Positions 1 through 6,727 are shown, counted from the first letter of the stretch. The stretch is DNA of 10,192 bases from Armatimonadota bacterium (GCA_026392135.1 JAPLCR010000335.1:1-10192), one strand, 5' to 3'. The notes: a model not told the origin generated them from the sequence alone. Program-made: numbers and translations.

Positions 1-41
1 ATATGCTAAAATTCAGAAGATAGATAGTGTTATCTGTTAGC

Positions 42-82
42 AGATACCGCTACTATCCATGACCCTTCGCTAGATTCCGCTA
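42..82 (+). repeat. Pair of 11-base direct repeats upstream of the amidase
   Basis: AGATACCGCTA at 42-52 recurs as AGATTCCGCTA at 72-82, 10 of 11 bases identical, with a period of 30 bases (close to three helical turns). The pair lies 73-113 bases before the amidase start, where a promoter or operator would be expected. TACTAT at 51-56 matches TATAAT at four of six positions, but I see no good -35 box in front of it. A regulatory role is inference; two copies of so short a sequence can arise by chance. Confidence 0.3.
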
Positions 83-139
83 ATCATTCTCTGTCACAGT
101 GGTTTGTGTGCTTACGTTCTATCTCGTTGTAATCTCAAG

Positions 140-145
140 AAGGAG
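140..145 (+). promoter_or_regulatory. Ribosome binding site deciding the amidase start
   Basis: A perfect AAGGAG lies nine bases before the ATG at 155. It favours that ATG over the in-frame TTG at 104, which would add 17 residues ahead of a good signal peptide. Confidence 0.75.
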
Positions 146-154
146 ACTCTCTCC

Positions 155-2020
155 ATGCTCCGAAGCCCCCATCAGAAAACACTATGCCTTCCTCTTATAC
201 TCAGCGTGTCTCTGCTGTTTTTATCTCATGTTGCTCACGCCATCCCCTCTTCCAAGTATTTTGTGGGAGTACGTCTTAAAATAGGAGGGAAGTTTGTCGC
301 CGATACGGTTCCAGTGCGATCAAACGGTACGGAGGCGTATGCAGGCATCGGCGTTCTCAAATATCTGAGTGCAACCGCTAAAGTGGCTACTGGAGGTGAT
401 TCTGTCCTTATCACTACTGCCGACAGTGTGCAGTCAGAGATAGGTTTCGCCCGTATTGAGGGGCAGTCACTGCTACCGCTTTCAGAGGTAGCCCGCGTTA
501 TGCACGGGGTAGTCGTGCGTGGATACGGCAAATCGGACTTAGTAGAGACCTCTGATAGAGAGACCGTTTTCCTGCTTGCAAAGGTGACGCGGATTCAAGT
601 GAGAGAGGGCGGGCTTCGCGTTGAGACTAGCTTCCCTGTTCCCTATCGTGTGCGAAATGTGAGTGAACCGGGGCAGTATCGCGGTTATGTGGACTGTATC
701 GGAGCGACGGTGTCCGACATTACTACCCCACAAATCGGGTCTGATATGATACGCAATGTGCGCCGTGTACGTACAGGGCAGAACGAGAGCGATGTGGCGC
801 GGGTGGTAGTAGAGTTTCAGGAGAAGCAGGGGCTGCAGATTGCGGATAGCCTGTCCAATAGTACCCGCCATATTGTGGCAAGGGTGACGGAGAGTACCTT
901 CGGTGTTAGCGGGAACCGTGAGAACACGGCACGTCGAGACGATAAGCCCCTTCAGCAACCCAGTAAATTGGGGGGTGTAGTCGGCGGGCAGGATTTAGAC
1001 AAAGAGGACTTTGCGGCTTCTGGTTATCGCAGTCGTCCAGTTATTAGCGGATACCGCCCTGAGCCGAAACGAAATTCGCTTGATTCTCGCACAGGTAACA
1101 CGCGGCGCGATGCGCCTCTTTCTATACGGTCAATTACGGCTAATACTACCCTTGCCCTTGAGCAGACGGGGCAAGCCTTACAAGAGTTAAACTATACGGG
1201 AGTGAAGCGGTTAATGGCGTATCTGCTAGAAGAGGCAGTCTCTACAACACGTATTGCACTCGAAGTGCCGCGAAATCTCCGTTTCCGTTACCGTATGCTA
1301 GATAATGTTTTGCGGATAGACCTTAAAATACCGGAGATCCGCTCCGGCTCTCTGGCAGGCAAGAGAATCGTTGTGGATGCAGGGCATGGCGGGGCGCAAA
1401 CAGGGGCGAATGCGCGTGACAGCATAGTTATTTACGAGAAGAACTTAACACTTGCTTTCGCCTTGAAGTTGCGAACTGCGCTGGAGGCACTGGGTGCAGA
1501 GGTAATAATGACGCGAGACACCGATGTGCTGGTTCCTCTCTATGACCGTCCCGCGCTAGCAAACAGTCTTGGAGCCGACCTTTTTGTGAGCATTCATAAC
1601 GACTCATCGCCTCGTGCCAACGCCGCGTCGGGAACCTCTACCTACTACCACCGAGACGACCCTAAGTCGCGCCGCCTAGCCCTCGCGGTACAAGAGGCAG
1701 TTGTGGCGGTAAGCGGACTGCCGAGCCGAAAAGCCCTCTCCGACTTAAACCTCTACCCCAACGGCTTGGCAGTGCTTCGCGCTAGTAAAATGCCTGCGAT
1801 TCTGGTAGAGGTCGCCTATATCAATAACGACAGCGACAGAAAAAGGCTTGTCGATCCCGAATTTCAGCAGACGGTAGCAGATGCGATTGCCCAGGGGGTA
1901 GCGAACTACTGTGCAAGCGGGGATTCGGATTGGGGTACTGAGAATAGCCGCACTCGTAGCCCCGAACCTGACAAGGAGACTCCGAAAGAGAGTCCAAAGG
2001 ATGTACCAGATGAAAGCTAG
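155..2020 (+). CDS. N-acetylmuramoyl-L-alanine amidase (Amidase_3) with two AMIN domains
   Basis: This exported zinc hydrolase cleaves the amide bond between N-acetylmuramic acid and the L-Ala of the peptide stem in peptidoglycan; relatives (AmiA/B/C, CwlC-type) separate daughter cells or remodel the wall. The 621-residue product starts with a signal peptide (hydrophobic 10-24, AHA at 27-29 as likely cleavage site). Residues 30-140 resemble a beta-rich substrate-binding or copper-amine-oxidase-N-like region. A first AMIN domain spans about 144-243, a polar Arg-rich linker follows to about 318, a second AMIN-like domain spans about 320-398, and the catalytic domain covers about 404-586. Expected zinc and catalytic residues are all present: His411 (DAGHGG), Glu428 (YEKN), His481 (SIHND) and Glu552 (VEVAYI). 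A charged Pro/Glu/Lys-rich tail (588-621) closes the protein. AMIN domains usually target amidases to the septum or other envelope sites. The 3' end overlaps the GerMN gene by 11 bases. The family is certain; the exact cellular role is inferred. Confidence 0.95.
   Translation: MLRSPHQKTLCLPLILSVSLLFLSHVAHAIPSSKYFVGVRLKIGGKFVADTVPVRSNGTEAYAGIGVLKYLSATAKVATGGDSVLITTADSVQSEIGFARIEGQSLLPLSEVARVMHGVVVRGYGKSDLVETSDRETVFLLAKVTRIQVREGGLRVETSFPVPYRVRNVSEPGQYRGYVDCIGATVSDITTPQIGSDMIRNVRRVRTGQNESDVARVVVEFQEKQGLQIADSLSNSTRHIVARVTESTFGVSGNRENTARRDDKPLQQPSKLGGVVGGQDLDKEDFAASGYRSRPVISGYRPEPKRNSLDSRTGNTRRDAPLSIRSITANTTLALEQTGQALQELNYTGVKRLMAYLLEEAVSTTRIALEVPRNLRFRYRMLDNVLRIDLKIPEIRSGSLAGKRIVVDAGHGGAQTGANARDSIVIYEKNLTLAFALKLRTALEALGAEVIMTRDTDVLVPLYDRPALANSLGADLFVSIHNDSSPRANAASGTSTYYHRDDPKSRRLALAVQEAVVAVSGLPSRKALSDLNLYPNGLAVLRASKMPAILVEVAYINNDSDRKRLVDPEFQQTVADAIAQGVANYCASGDSDWGTENSRTRSPEPDKETPKESPKDVPDES
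1996..2001 (+). promoter_or_regulatory. Ribosome binding site for the GerMN gene inside the amidase gene
   Basis: AAAGGA lies eight bases before the ATG at 2010, inside the last codons of the amidase. The in-frame ATG at 2001 is immediately next to this motif and so too close to use it. The placement implies translational coupling of the two genes. Confidence 0.6.
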
Positions 2021-2495
2021 TCTTGGTCTCACTTTAGCGCGTGTTGTTCTTTTTGGTGGGACGGCTCTTGCAGGCAGTTACCTCTATACCCAAAAACCCG
2101 TGACCTCTACGACAGAGAAGACGGTAAAGGAGAAGCCCGCTCACTCTCCTGCTAAGGCAAAAGAGGAGGAAGAGGAGCCTGTAAAACGCCCTTCGACACC
2201 ACACGGGACACTTCGCGAAGCGATTGCTCTACTTCTTAAAAAGGAGCAGGGCACTCTGTTTCCCAAGGGGACAAGGGTGCTGGGTGTAAACCTGAAGGAG
2301 GGGCTTGCAACGCTCGATTTCAGTGAAGAGTTTAAGCAGATAGAGACTCTGGGAGAGTCGACTGAGTCGGAGGCTCAAAAAGCCCTTATCGGCGCACTGG
2401 TGCGTTTTCCTGTGAAGACGGCGCGTGTAGTCGTTGAAGGAAAGCCCTACACAAGCGCGGCAGTGGACTGGAGCGAACCTTTCGGGGTACAGTAA
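2010..2495 (+). CDS. GerMN-domain protein, membrane-anchored or secreted
   Basis: The 161-residue product has a short N-terminal hydrophobic segment (about 5-26), a charged Lys/Glu/Pro linker (about 27-64) and a GerMN domain (about 65-155). The domain is recognised from the TLREAIALLL opening, the VNLKEGLATLDFSEEF core and the ARVVVEGKPY end. GerMN domains occur in GerM of Bacillus spores and in actinobacterial LpqB-type lipoproteins, and act as extracytoplasmic binding or assembly modules without known catalysis. Its start overlaps the amidase stop, so the two are probably co-translated and the protein likely works with the amidase at the cell wall. Many GerMN proteins are lipoproteins. Here residues 20-23 are LAGS, a lipobox with Ser where the lipidated Cys belongs, so the segment is either an uncleaved anchor or a signal peptidase I site. 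No second GerMN copy is present, unlike GerM. The family call is fairly sure; the role is unknown. Confidence 0.85.
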   Translation: MKASLGLTLARVVLFGGTALAGSYLYTQKPVTSTTEKTVKEKPAHSPAKAKEEEEEPVKRPSTPHGTLREAIALLLKKEQGTLFPKGTRVLGVNLKEGLATLDFSEEFKQIETLGESTESEAQKALIGALVRFPVKTARVVVEGKPYTSAAVDWSEPFGVQ

Positions 2496-2523
2496 TCTAA
2501 CCTTTATAGACGCTTATCCTATT

Positions 2524-2561
2524 TTCGACTAGCCTTTCCAGATAGGGAGAGGCTAGTCGAA
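2524..2561 (+). terminator. Long hairpin after the amidase-GerMN operon
   Basis: Arms 2524-2539 and 2546-2561 form a 16-base-pair stem (one G-T wobble) around a six-base loop, starting 28 bases after the GerMN stop. There is no T-run right after it on the + strand, so it is not a classical intrinsic terminator; it may stabilise the 3' end or act with Rho. Confidence 0.5.
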
Positions 2562-2603
2562 TTAGGTAGACAGTGTGTAGCTACCTCATCCCGCTCTGCG
2601 GAC

Positions 2604-2631
2604 AGCCCTCTCTTGATTCAGGAGAAGGGCT
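2604..2631 (+). other. Inverted repeat in the leader before the oxidoreductase
   Basis: Six base pairs (2604-2609 with 2626-2631), one bulged base (2610) and three further pairs (2611-2613 with 2623-2625) close a nine-base loop. TAAAAT at 2632-2637 follows, a five-of-six match to a -10 box without a clear -35 box, so whether the stem is transcribed is open. The rest of the gap from 2496 to 2718 shows nothing else clear. Confidence 0.3.
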
Positions 2632-2707
2632 TAAAATCGGGTACTCTCCATGAGAGCGACCTCAGTAATTACTAAGCGTCGTTTACTAAATGTCATTTAC
2701 TATTTTC

Positions 2708-2712
2708 AGGAG
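2708..2712 (+). promoter_or_regulatory. Ribosome binding site deciding a GTG start
   Basis: AGGAG lies six bases before the GTG at 2719. The upstream in-frame ATG at 2650 has no such site and would add 23 residues ahead of the conserved Rossmann beta strand. Confidence 0.7.
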
Positions 2713-2718
2713 AAGCGA

Positions 2719-3831
2719 GTGAGCAAAACAGTAAAGATAGGGCTGATTGGGTCTGGCTTTGTTGCCGACATTCACGCCCACTCTATTCAACACCATGTTC
2801 CCAATGCGGAGGTACTGGCAGTAGCATCCCCCACCCACGGTAAAGCGCGAGCCTTCGCTCAGGAGCGTAGTATTCCATACGCTTTTGAGAATTATCACGA
2901 CTTATTAGCGATTAAAGACATCGACTTGGTCTCTATCGTCGCGCCAAACTATCTGCATCGTGATATTGCGGTAGCGGCGGCGAAAGCGGGTAAGCATATT
3001 CTTTGCGAAAAACCGTTGTGCCGAACGATGGAGGAGGCAGACGATATGGTGAACACCTGCCAAAGGCAGGGTGTTCTGTTAATGTATGCGGAAGAGCTTC
3101 TGTTTGCGCCAAAATACGTTCGCGCAAAGCGGCTTGTGGATGAGGGGGCTTTAGGGAAAGCGTTCCTTGTAAAGCAGTGGGAGGAGCATGACGGTCCACA
3201 CTCTCCTTGGTTTTGGGATGTGAATAAGTCGGGCGGAGGCGTACTTTTGGATATGGGGTGTCACTCTATTGAGTATGCCCGTTGGGTTTTTGGTAAGCCA
3301 AAGGTGAAGAGTGTCTCTGCAACAATGGGAACTTTCGTTCACGCAGACAAAACACATGGAGAAGACCATGTTCTCTGTACGGTAGAGTACGAGACGGGGC
3401 AGATTGCACTCGCAGAGAACTCGTGGGCAAAGCTGGGCGGAGTGGATGACCGCGCCGAAATCTACGGCACACAGGGACATACCCGTGCTGACCTCTTACG
3501 CGGCAATGCCCTTACCACCTATAGCAGTGTGGGCTACGGATATGCTACAGAGAAGATGAGCGTAACGACTGGCTGGACGTTTACAATGTTTGAGGAGAGT
3601 TGGAACTACGGCTTTCCGCAGGAGGTTCAGCACTTCGCGGACTGCGTGGCAAAAGGCGTTGAACCTATTGAAACAGGTGTGGACGGGCGAGAAGTCCTCA
3701 AAATTATCTATGCTGCCTATCAGTCTGTAGGAGAGGGGCGCAAAATCCCGTTCCCTTATGAGGTTCCCGATTGGGCGCGGAACGAATCGCCTATTGTTTT
3801 GTGGAAGCCTGAGCTAAGGCAGAACAGGTAG
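2719..3831 (+). CDS. Gfo/Idh/MocA-family NAD(P)-dependent oxidoreductase
   Basis: This is a cytoplasmic dehydrogenase of the glucose-fructose oxidoreductase / inositol dehydrogenase family, which oxidises or reduces a hydroxyl of a sugar, inositol or related polyol with NAD(P). At 370 residues it has the usual length. The GTG start puts the Rossmann strand right at the N terminus, as normal, with the nucleotide-binding loop GSGFVA at 11-16. The EKP signature carries the catalytic Lys98, and DMGCH provides Asp178 and His182, matching the Lys/Asp/His triad of Bacillus inositol dehydrogenase, including the Asp-x3-His spacing. The second half (about 125-345) is the alpha/beta substrate domain. 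The gene stands alone between two hairpin regions, with no sugar transporter, kinase or isomerase beside it, so the substrate cannot be read from context. Family and fold are sure; the substrate is unknown. Confidence 0.92.
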   Translation: MSKTVKIGLIGSGFVADIHAHSIQHHVPNAEVLAVASPTHGKARAFAQERSIPYAFENYHDLLAIKDIDLVSIVAPNYLHRDIAVAAAKAGKHILCEKPLCRTMEEADDMVNTCQRQGVLLMYAEELLFAPKYVRAKRLVDEGALGKAFLVKQWEEHDGPHSPWFWDVNKSGGGVLLDMGCHSIEYARWVFGKPKVKSVSATMGTFVHADKTHGEDHVLCTVEYETGQIALAENSWAKLGGVDDRAEIYGTQGHTRADLLRGNALTTYSSVGYGYATEKMSVTTGWTFTMFEESWNYGFPQEVQHFADCVAKGVEPIETGVDGREVLKIIYAAYQSVGEGRKIPFPYEVPDWARNESPIVLWKPELRQNR

Positions 3832-3865
3832 CGATAGGCAAAGAGGGTTCTCCTCTTTGCTATCG
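3832..3865 (+). terminator. Hairpin directly after the oxidoreductase stop
   Basis: Arms 3832-3846 and 3852-3865 pair over 14 base pairs with one bulged G and a five-base loop. The stem begins at the first base after the stop codon. No T-run follows, so it is terminator-like but not classical. Confidence 0.5.
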
Positions 3866-3887
3866 GGCAGTTAAGAGGAGAAGAGTA

Positions 3888-3906
3888 CCTGCAAAATTTT
3901 TGCAGG
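3888..3906. repeat. AT-centred palindrome
   Basis: CCTGCAAAA at 3888-3896 is followed after one T by its reverse complement TTTTGCAGG at 3898-3906. GTAC flanks both sides (3886-3889 and 3911-3914). As RNA only the outer six pairs could form. As DNA it resembles a dimeric protein binding site. No function can be assigned. Confidence 0.4.
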
Positions 3907-3914
3907 CGGAGTAC

Positions 3915-3934
3915 GGGGCACACCAAAGTGCCCC
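3915..3934 (+). terminator. GC-rich hairpin before the nuclease gene
   Basis: GGGGCAC at 3915-3921 and GTGCCCC at 3928-3934 form a perfect seven-base-pair stem with a six-base loop. The downstream sequence is rich in pyrimidines but has no unbroken T-run. It is the third inverted repeat in this gap and the one most like an intrinsic terminator. Confidence 0.45.
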
Positions 3935-4007
3935 TTAGCTAAACCTGTCTAATTTCTATTTCTCTCTCGAACCGATATGACTCTACCCCTTCAGCCTCAA
4001 AATAGTG

Positions 4008-4013
4008 TATAAT
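4008..4013 (+). promoter_or_regulatory. Likely -10 promoter box for the nuclease gene
   Basis: A perfect TATAAT lies 48 bases before the ATG, after the terminator-like hairpins, so it is well placed. No recognisable -35 box sits 16-18 bases upstream. The call rests on the -10 box and its position only. Confidence 0.4.
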
Positions 4014-4061
4014 GTTGTCTAAGTTGACCTGTCCCCCCTCTCAAAAACCGGAGAGAAGCCT

Positions 4062-4730
4062 ATGCCTACTGCCTCGTCCGCAAAAACCCGAAAGCCTACC
4101 TTCAGCCCAACGCGCCTACTTACGTATCTTGAGTGCGCTGTTAAATACAAATATGTTTATATTGATAAAATAGGGCGTTTCTACTTCAAAGCAAAGCCTC
4201 AGTTGAGTTTTGGCAGTACTCTGCACCATGTTCTCCAAAATTTCCATGAGCAGGGCGCATCACATACACAAGAAGAGATGGTCGCTACGCTAGAAACTCA
4301 GTGGATTAGCGCGGGCTACACCTCGCAAGAGGAGGAGGTAAAGCACCGAGAGGCAGGCGAGAAAATCGTGCAAGCCTACCACACCGCACACCAGGAGCGT
4401 GTGGTAGCGCAAGTAGAGACTATCGCTACAGAAAAGACCATTACCTGTGATTTGGGGGCTTTCAAACTATCTGGGCGCGTTGACCGAATAGACAAGCATA
4501 TCGATGGCACGCTTGAGATAGTAGACTACAAAAGCGGGCGGTGGGAGGTTACTGAGGAGCAGGTTTATAATGACTTTGCTATGCGGTGCTACCAACTGAT
4601 TTTGAGCGATTTGTATCCCGATACGCCGGTCAAAACGACTATCTACTGCCTACGCTCTGGTATCTCCGCCACTACCTTACTAGACCGCGAAGAGCGTGAA
4701 CAGTTTCGAGAAGAGGTTATGCTCATATGA
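4062..4730 (+). CDS. PD-(D/E)XK superfamily nuclease (RecB/Cas4-like), possibly truncated
   Basis: The 222-residue protein has the nuclease core of the RecB/AddB/Cas4 group (PDDEXK_1 type): His55 in GSTLH (motif I), Asp141 in GRVDRID (motif II), Asp155-Tyr-Lys157 in VDYKSG (motif III) and Gln178 in YQL (motif IV). Metal-dependent DNA cleavage is therefore expected. GGAGA at 4050-4054 supports the start. Cys25 in YLECAVKY is where such proteins carry the first of four cysteines that hold a 4Fe-4S cluster; the three C-terminal ones normally sit past the core. Here the frame stops at TGA 4728-4730, in the middle of a helix that continues in frame for 23 codons (to TAG 4800-4802) as DEILNRDYTELLPEPIEVC and so on, which looks like genuine family sequence with one Cys. 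The gene is thus either truncated by a nonsense change or a cluster-free variant. No helicase, cas or other repair gene is adjacent; the target is unknown. Confidence 0.85.
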   Translation: MPTASSAKTRKPTFSPTRLLTYLECAVKYKYVYIDKIGRFYFKAKPQLSFGSTLHHVLQNFHEQGASHTQEEMVATLETQWISAGYTSQEEEVKHREAGEKIVQAYHTAHQERVVAQVETIATEKTITCDLGAFKLSGRVDRIDKHIDGTLEIVDYKSGRWEVTEEQVYNDFAMRCYQLILSDLYPDTPVKTTIYCLRSGISATTLLDREEREQFREEVMLI

Positions 4731-4802
4731 GATGAGATACTCAACAGAGACTATACAGAGCTCCTACCTGAGCCGATAGAGGTTTGTACAGAGGGGTTAT
4801 AG
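4731..4802 (+). pseudogene. Possible remnant of the nuclease C terminus
   Basis: After the nuclease TGA the same frame stays open for 23 codons, with family-like content: an acidic helix, a Pro-rich turn and a Cys at 4785-4787. In complete relatives this is where a CxxC...C iron-sulfur motif begins. Here the second cysteine position of CTEG is Gly and TAG follows, so the cluster motif is not intact. One C-to-T change (CGA to TGA) would explain the break. Whether it is a remnant or chance cannot be settled without homologues. Confidence 0.4.
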
Positions 4803-4809
4803 TTCTATA

Positions 4810-5637
4810 ATGGCACAAAGCACGACACCAGAGAGAGTTCAAGAGAAGATAACTGCCCCGCGCCTCATCGAATTCAAACGAATTGGGCGCAAAATCGTAG
4901 TTGTCACAGCTTACGACTACTCGGCGGCGCGGCTTGCAGACAGAGCAGGCATAGATGTGATTTTGGTGGGGGATACACTGGGCATTATGTCGCTGGGTTA
5001 TAAAAACACGATACCCGTCACCCTTGATGAGATGATACACCACACAAAAGCGGTTAAACGAGGCGTAAAGAACGCCCTCATCGTTGCTGACCTTCCCTTC
5101 GGAACCTATCAGGCAAGCCCACAAGAGGCATTTCATAATGCGGCACGTCTGCTGAAAGAGGGTGGCGCACACGCCGTCAAACTAGAAGGCGGTCTGCATC
5201 TTGCTGAAACCGTACTTCTACTCACAAATGGCGGGATACCGGTGATGGGACATCTCGGCTTGACCCCACAGTCGGTGAACCTTTTCGGCGGCAATAAAGT
5301 GCAAGGGCGTAGCCCTGATGCGGCAGAGTTGATGCTGCGCTCTGCACGCGCTTTAGAGGATGCGGGAGCTTTCGGGATGGTCTTGGAGGCGATACCTGCG
5401 GAGTTATCATCACAAATCACTTCAGAGGTTGGCATTCCTACCATTGGAATAGGTGCAGGGGCAGAGTGCGATGGGCAGGTACAGGTCTGGAATGACCTTT
5501 TTGGTATCTATCCCGGAAGACCCCTCCGGCACGCAAAGTGTTATGTAAATCTCGGTACGATTATCGAAGAGGCGTTGCGCTCGTATGCCGATGAGGTGCG
5601 ACAAGAGGTATTTCCCACAGAGGAGAATAGTCACTAA
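4810..5637 (+). CDS. panB: 3-methyl-2-oxobutanoate hydroxymethyltransferase (ketopantoate hydroxymethyltransferase)
   Basis: PanB transfers a one-carbon unit from 5,10-methylenetetrahydrofolate to 2-oxoisovalerate to give ketopantoate, the first committed step of pantothenate and coenzyme A synthesis, in the cytoplasm. The 275-residue product (E. coli about 264) is a TIM barrel with all key residues: Asp55 (VGDTLG) and Asp94 (VADLPFG) for the metal, Lys124 and Glu126 (VKLEGG) and Glu193 (VLEAIPAEL). LGLTPQSV and GIGAGAECDGQVQV are further signatures. The N terminus before VVVTAYDY has normal length, so the ATG is credible although its upstream GAGGGG (4791-4796) is 13 bases away and weak. The stop is two bases from panC, so the two form one operon. 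Ketopantoate reductase (panE) and aspartate decarboxylase (panD) are not in the window. Confidence 0.97.
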   Translation: MAQSTTPERVQEKITAPRLIEFKRIGRKIVVVTAYDYSAARLADRAGIDVILVGDTLGIMSLGYKNTIPVTLDEMIHHTKAVKRGVKNALIVADLPFGTYQASPQEAFHNAARLLKEGGAHAVKLEGGLHLAETVLLLTNGGIPVMGHLGLTPQSVNLFGGNKVQGRSPDAAELMLRSARALEDAGAFGMVLEAIPAELSSQITSEVGIPTIGIGAGAECDGQVQVWNDLFGIYPGRPLRHAKCYVNLGTIIEEALRSYADEVRQEVFPTEENSH

Positions 5638-5639
5638 GT

Positions 5640-6530
5640 ATGCGAACGTTCGAGCAGATAAGCAACTTGCGAACCTACCTAAGAGGGTTACGACAAGAGC
5701 GTAAAACAGTTGGTTTTGTTCCCACTATGGGTGCTCTCCATGCAGGACATCTGAGCCTTGTACAACGCGCCAGAGGGGAGTGCGATGTCGTAGTGGTCTC
5801 TATCTTTGTCAATCCTACGCAGTTTGGTCCTAAAGAGGACTACTCAAAATACCCTCGTGATATGCCGCGAGATATGCAGTTGACCTCGAATGCGGGGGTA
5901 GATGCTCTTTTCCTACCAACAAGCGAAGAGATATACCCCGCCGGATTTCAGACGTGGGTGGAGGTTACAGAGGTTAGTAAACCCCTCGAAGGAGCCTTGC
6001 GCCCAGAACATTATCGCGGTGTCGCCACCGTTGTGACGAAACTACTAAACATCGTTCAGCCAGATATTGCCTACTTTGGTCAAAAAGATTACCAGCAGTT
6101 TCTGGTGGTGGAGCGATTGGCGCGGGATTTGAATATGCCCGCTACCATACAGATGGTTCCCACCCTACGCGAATCAGACGGACTGGCGATGTCTTCACGA
6201 AATGTCTACCTTTCTGAGGAGGAGCGGAGCGCAGCAACACTCCTCTCTCGCCTACTCAGCACGGCGGGGCAGAGGGTGTTGGCGGGAGTAACTTCGGCTC
6301 AGACATTACGGGCAGAGTTGGAGGCACTAGTCAGTGCGGAGCCTCTGGCTACGCTCGAATACATCGAACTAGTACACCCTGATACGCTCAAGCCTATTCA
6401 AACCCTAGGAGAAGGTGTAACGTTAGTTGTAGCGGCAGTCCGATTTGGTAAAACCCGCCTTATAGACAACGCACTTATCGCCCCCGAAGGAGTTGCGCCT
6501 CCACGCCCCCGTGTGAGTAAAGGGGTGTAG
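5640..6530 (+). CDS. panC: Pantothenate synthetase (pantoate-beta-alanine ligase)
   Basis: PanC condenses D-pantoate with beta-alanine, using ATP through a pantoyl-adenylate, to make pantothenate. The 296-residue product (E. coli about 283) shows the nucleotidyltransferase signatures: PTMGALHAGH at 28-37 with the HxGH pair His34/His37, FVNPTQFGPKEDYSKYPRD from about residue 55, YFGQKDYQQF with Lys149, and MSSRN at 184-188 (the KMSKS-like loop). The C-terminal dimer domain ends with the usual strand around IELVHPDTL and a short Pro-rich tail. AGGAGA at 5621-5626, inside the end of panB, lies 13 bases before the ATG, slightly far but the best site. Coupling to panB over a two-base gap supports coexpression. 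A hairpin overlaps its stop codon. Confidence 0.97.
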   Translation: MRTFEQISNLRTYLRGLRQERKTVGFVPTMGALHAGHLSLVQRARGECDVVVVSIFVNPTQFGPKEDYSKYPRDMPRDMQLTSNAGVDALFLPTSEEIYPAGFQTWVEVTEVSKPLEGALRPEHYRGVATVVTKLLNIVQPDIAYFGQKDYQQFLVVERLARDLNMPATIQMVPTLRESDGLAMSSRNVYLSEEERSAATLLSRLLSTAGQRVLAGVTSAQTLRAELEALVSAEPLATLEYIELVHPDTLKPIQTLGEGVTLVVAAVRFGKTRLIDNALIAPEGVAPPRPRVSKGV

Positions 6531-6550
6531 TGTTTTAGCTCTACACCCCT
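6521..6550 (+). terminator. Hairpin overlapping the panC stop codon
   Basis: AGGGGTGTAG at 6521-6530 and CTACACCCCT at 6541-6550 form a perfect ten-base-pair stem with a ten-base loop; the panC TAG is the last codon of the first arm. Only scattered T bases follow. It lies between the panBC operon and a new promoter, which supports a termination role. Confidence 0.55.
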
Positions 6551-6599
6551 GATTTGTAGCCTGAGAAAGCCTCTTATTGAAGAGCGCAAGTACCCCAAG

Positions 6600-6628
6600 T
6601 TGACAAAATATGGATTTCCCCTTATAAT
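6600..6628 (+). promoter_or_regulatory. Perfect-consensus sigma70 promoter for the PgpH-YbeY operon
   Basis: TTGACA at 6600-6605 and TATAAT at 6623-6628 are both exact consensus hexamers with the optimal 17-base spacer. Transcription would begin near 6635, giving a leader of about 120 bases before the GTG at 6757. The site lies just after the panC hairpin. Confidence 0.85.
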
Positions 6629-6675
6629 TCGTTACCATTTAAGACTCAGGGTGTCATAACTGTTAGGTTTTCCTG

Positions 6676-6702
6676 CACACTACGGCGTGTGTTATTCCGT
6701 AG
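6676..6702 (+). promoter_or_regulatory. Two mutually exclusive hairpins in the PgpH leader
   Basis: CACAC at 6676-6680 can pair with GTGTG at 6687-6691 (six-base loop), or CTACGG at 6680-6685 with CCGTAG at 6697-6702 (eleven-base loop). The two stems share bases and cannot form together, as in attenuators or riboswitches. Both are short, so chance is possible. I do not recognise a known riboswitch class here; the c-di-AMP (ydaO) conserved core is not visible. Confidence 0.3.
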
Positions 6703-6727
6703 CGACGCGCAGATACCGTATACCCTA

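Noticed and set aside
104..154. An upstream TTG start that would lengthen the amidase by 17 residues
   Set aside because: The ATG at 155 has AAGGAG at ideal spacing and begins a well-formed signal peptide; the longer form would spoil it.
539..958. Minus-strand open frame of 139 codons inside the amidase gene
   Set aside because: It is antisense to the AMIN domain coding region, has no recognisable domain and no ribosome binding site of note; it is a shadow frame.
4062..4802. A CRISPR-Cas system around the Cas4-like nuclease
   Set aside because: There are no spaced repeats and no other cas genes; the neighbours are an oxidoreductase and panB. The fold alone does not make it Cas4.
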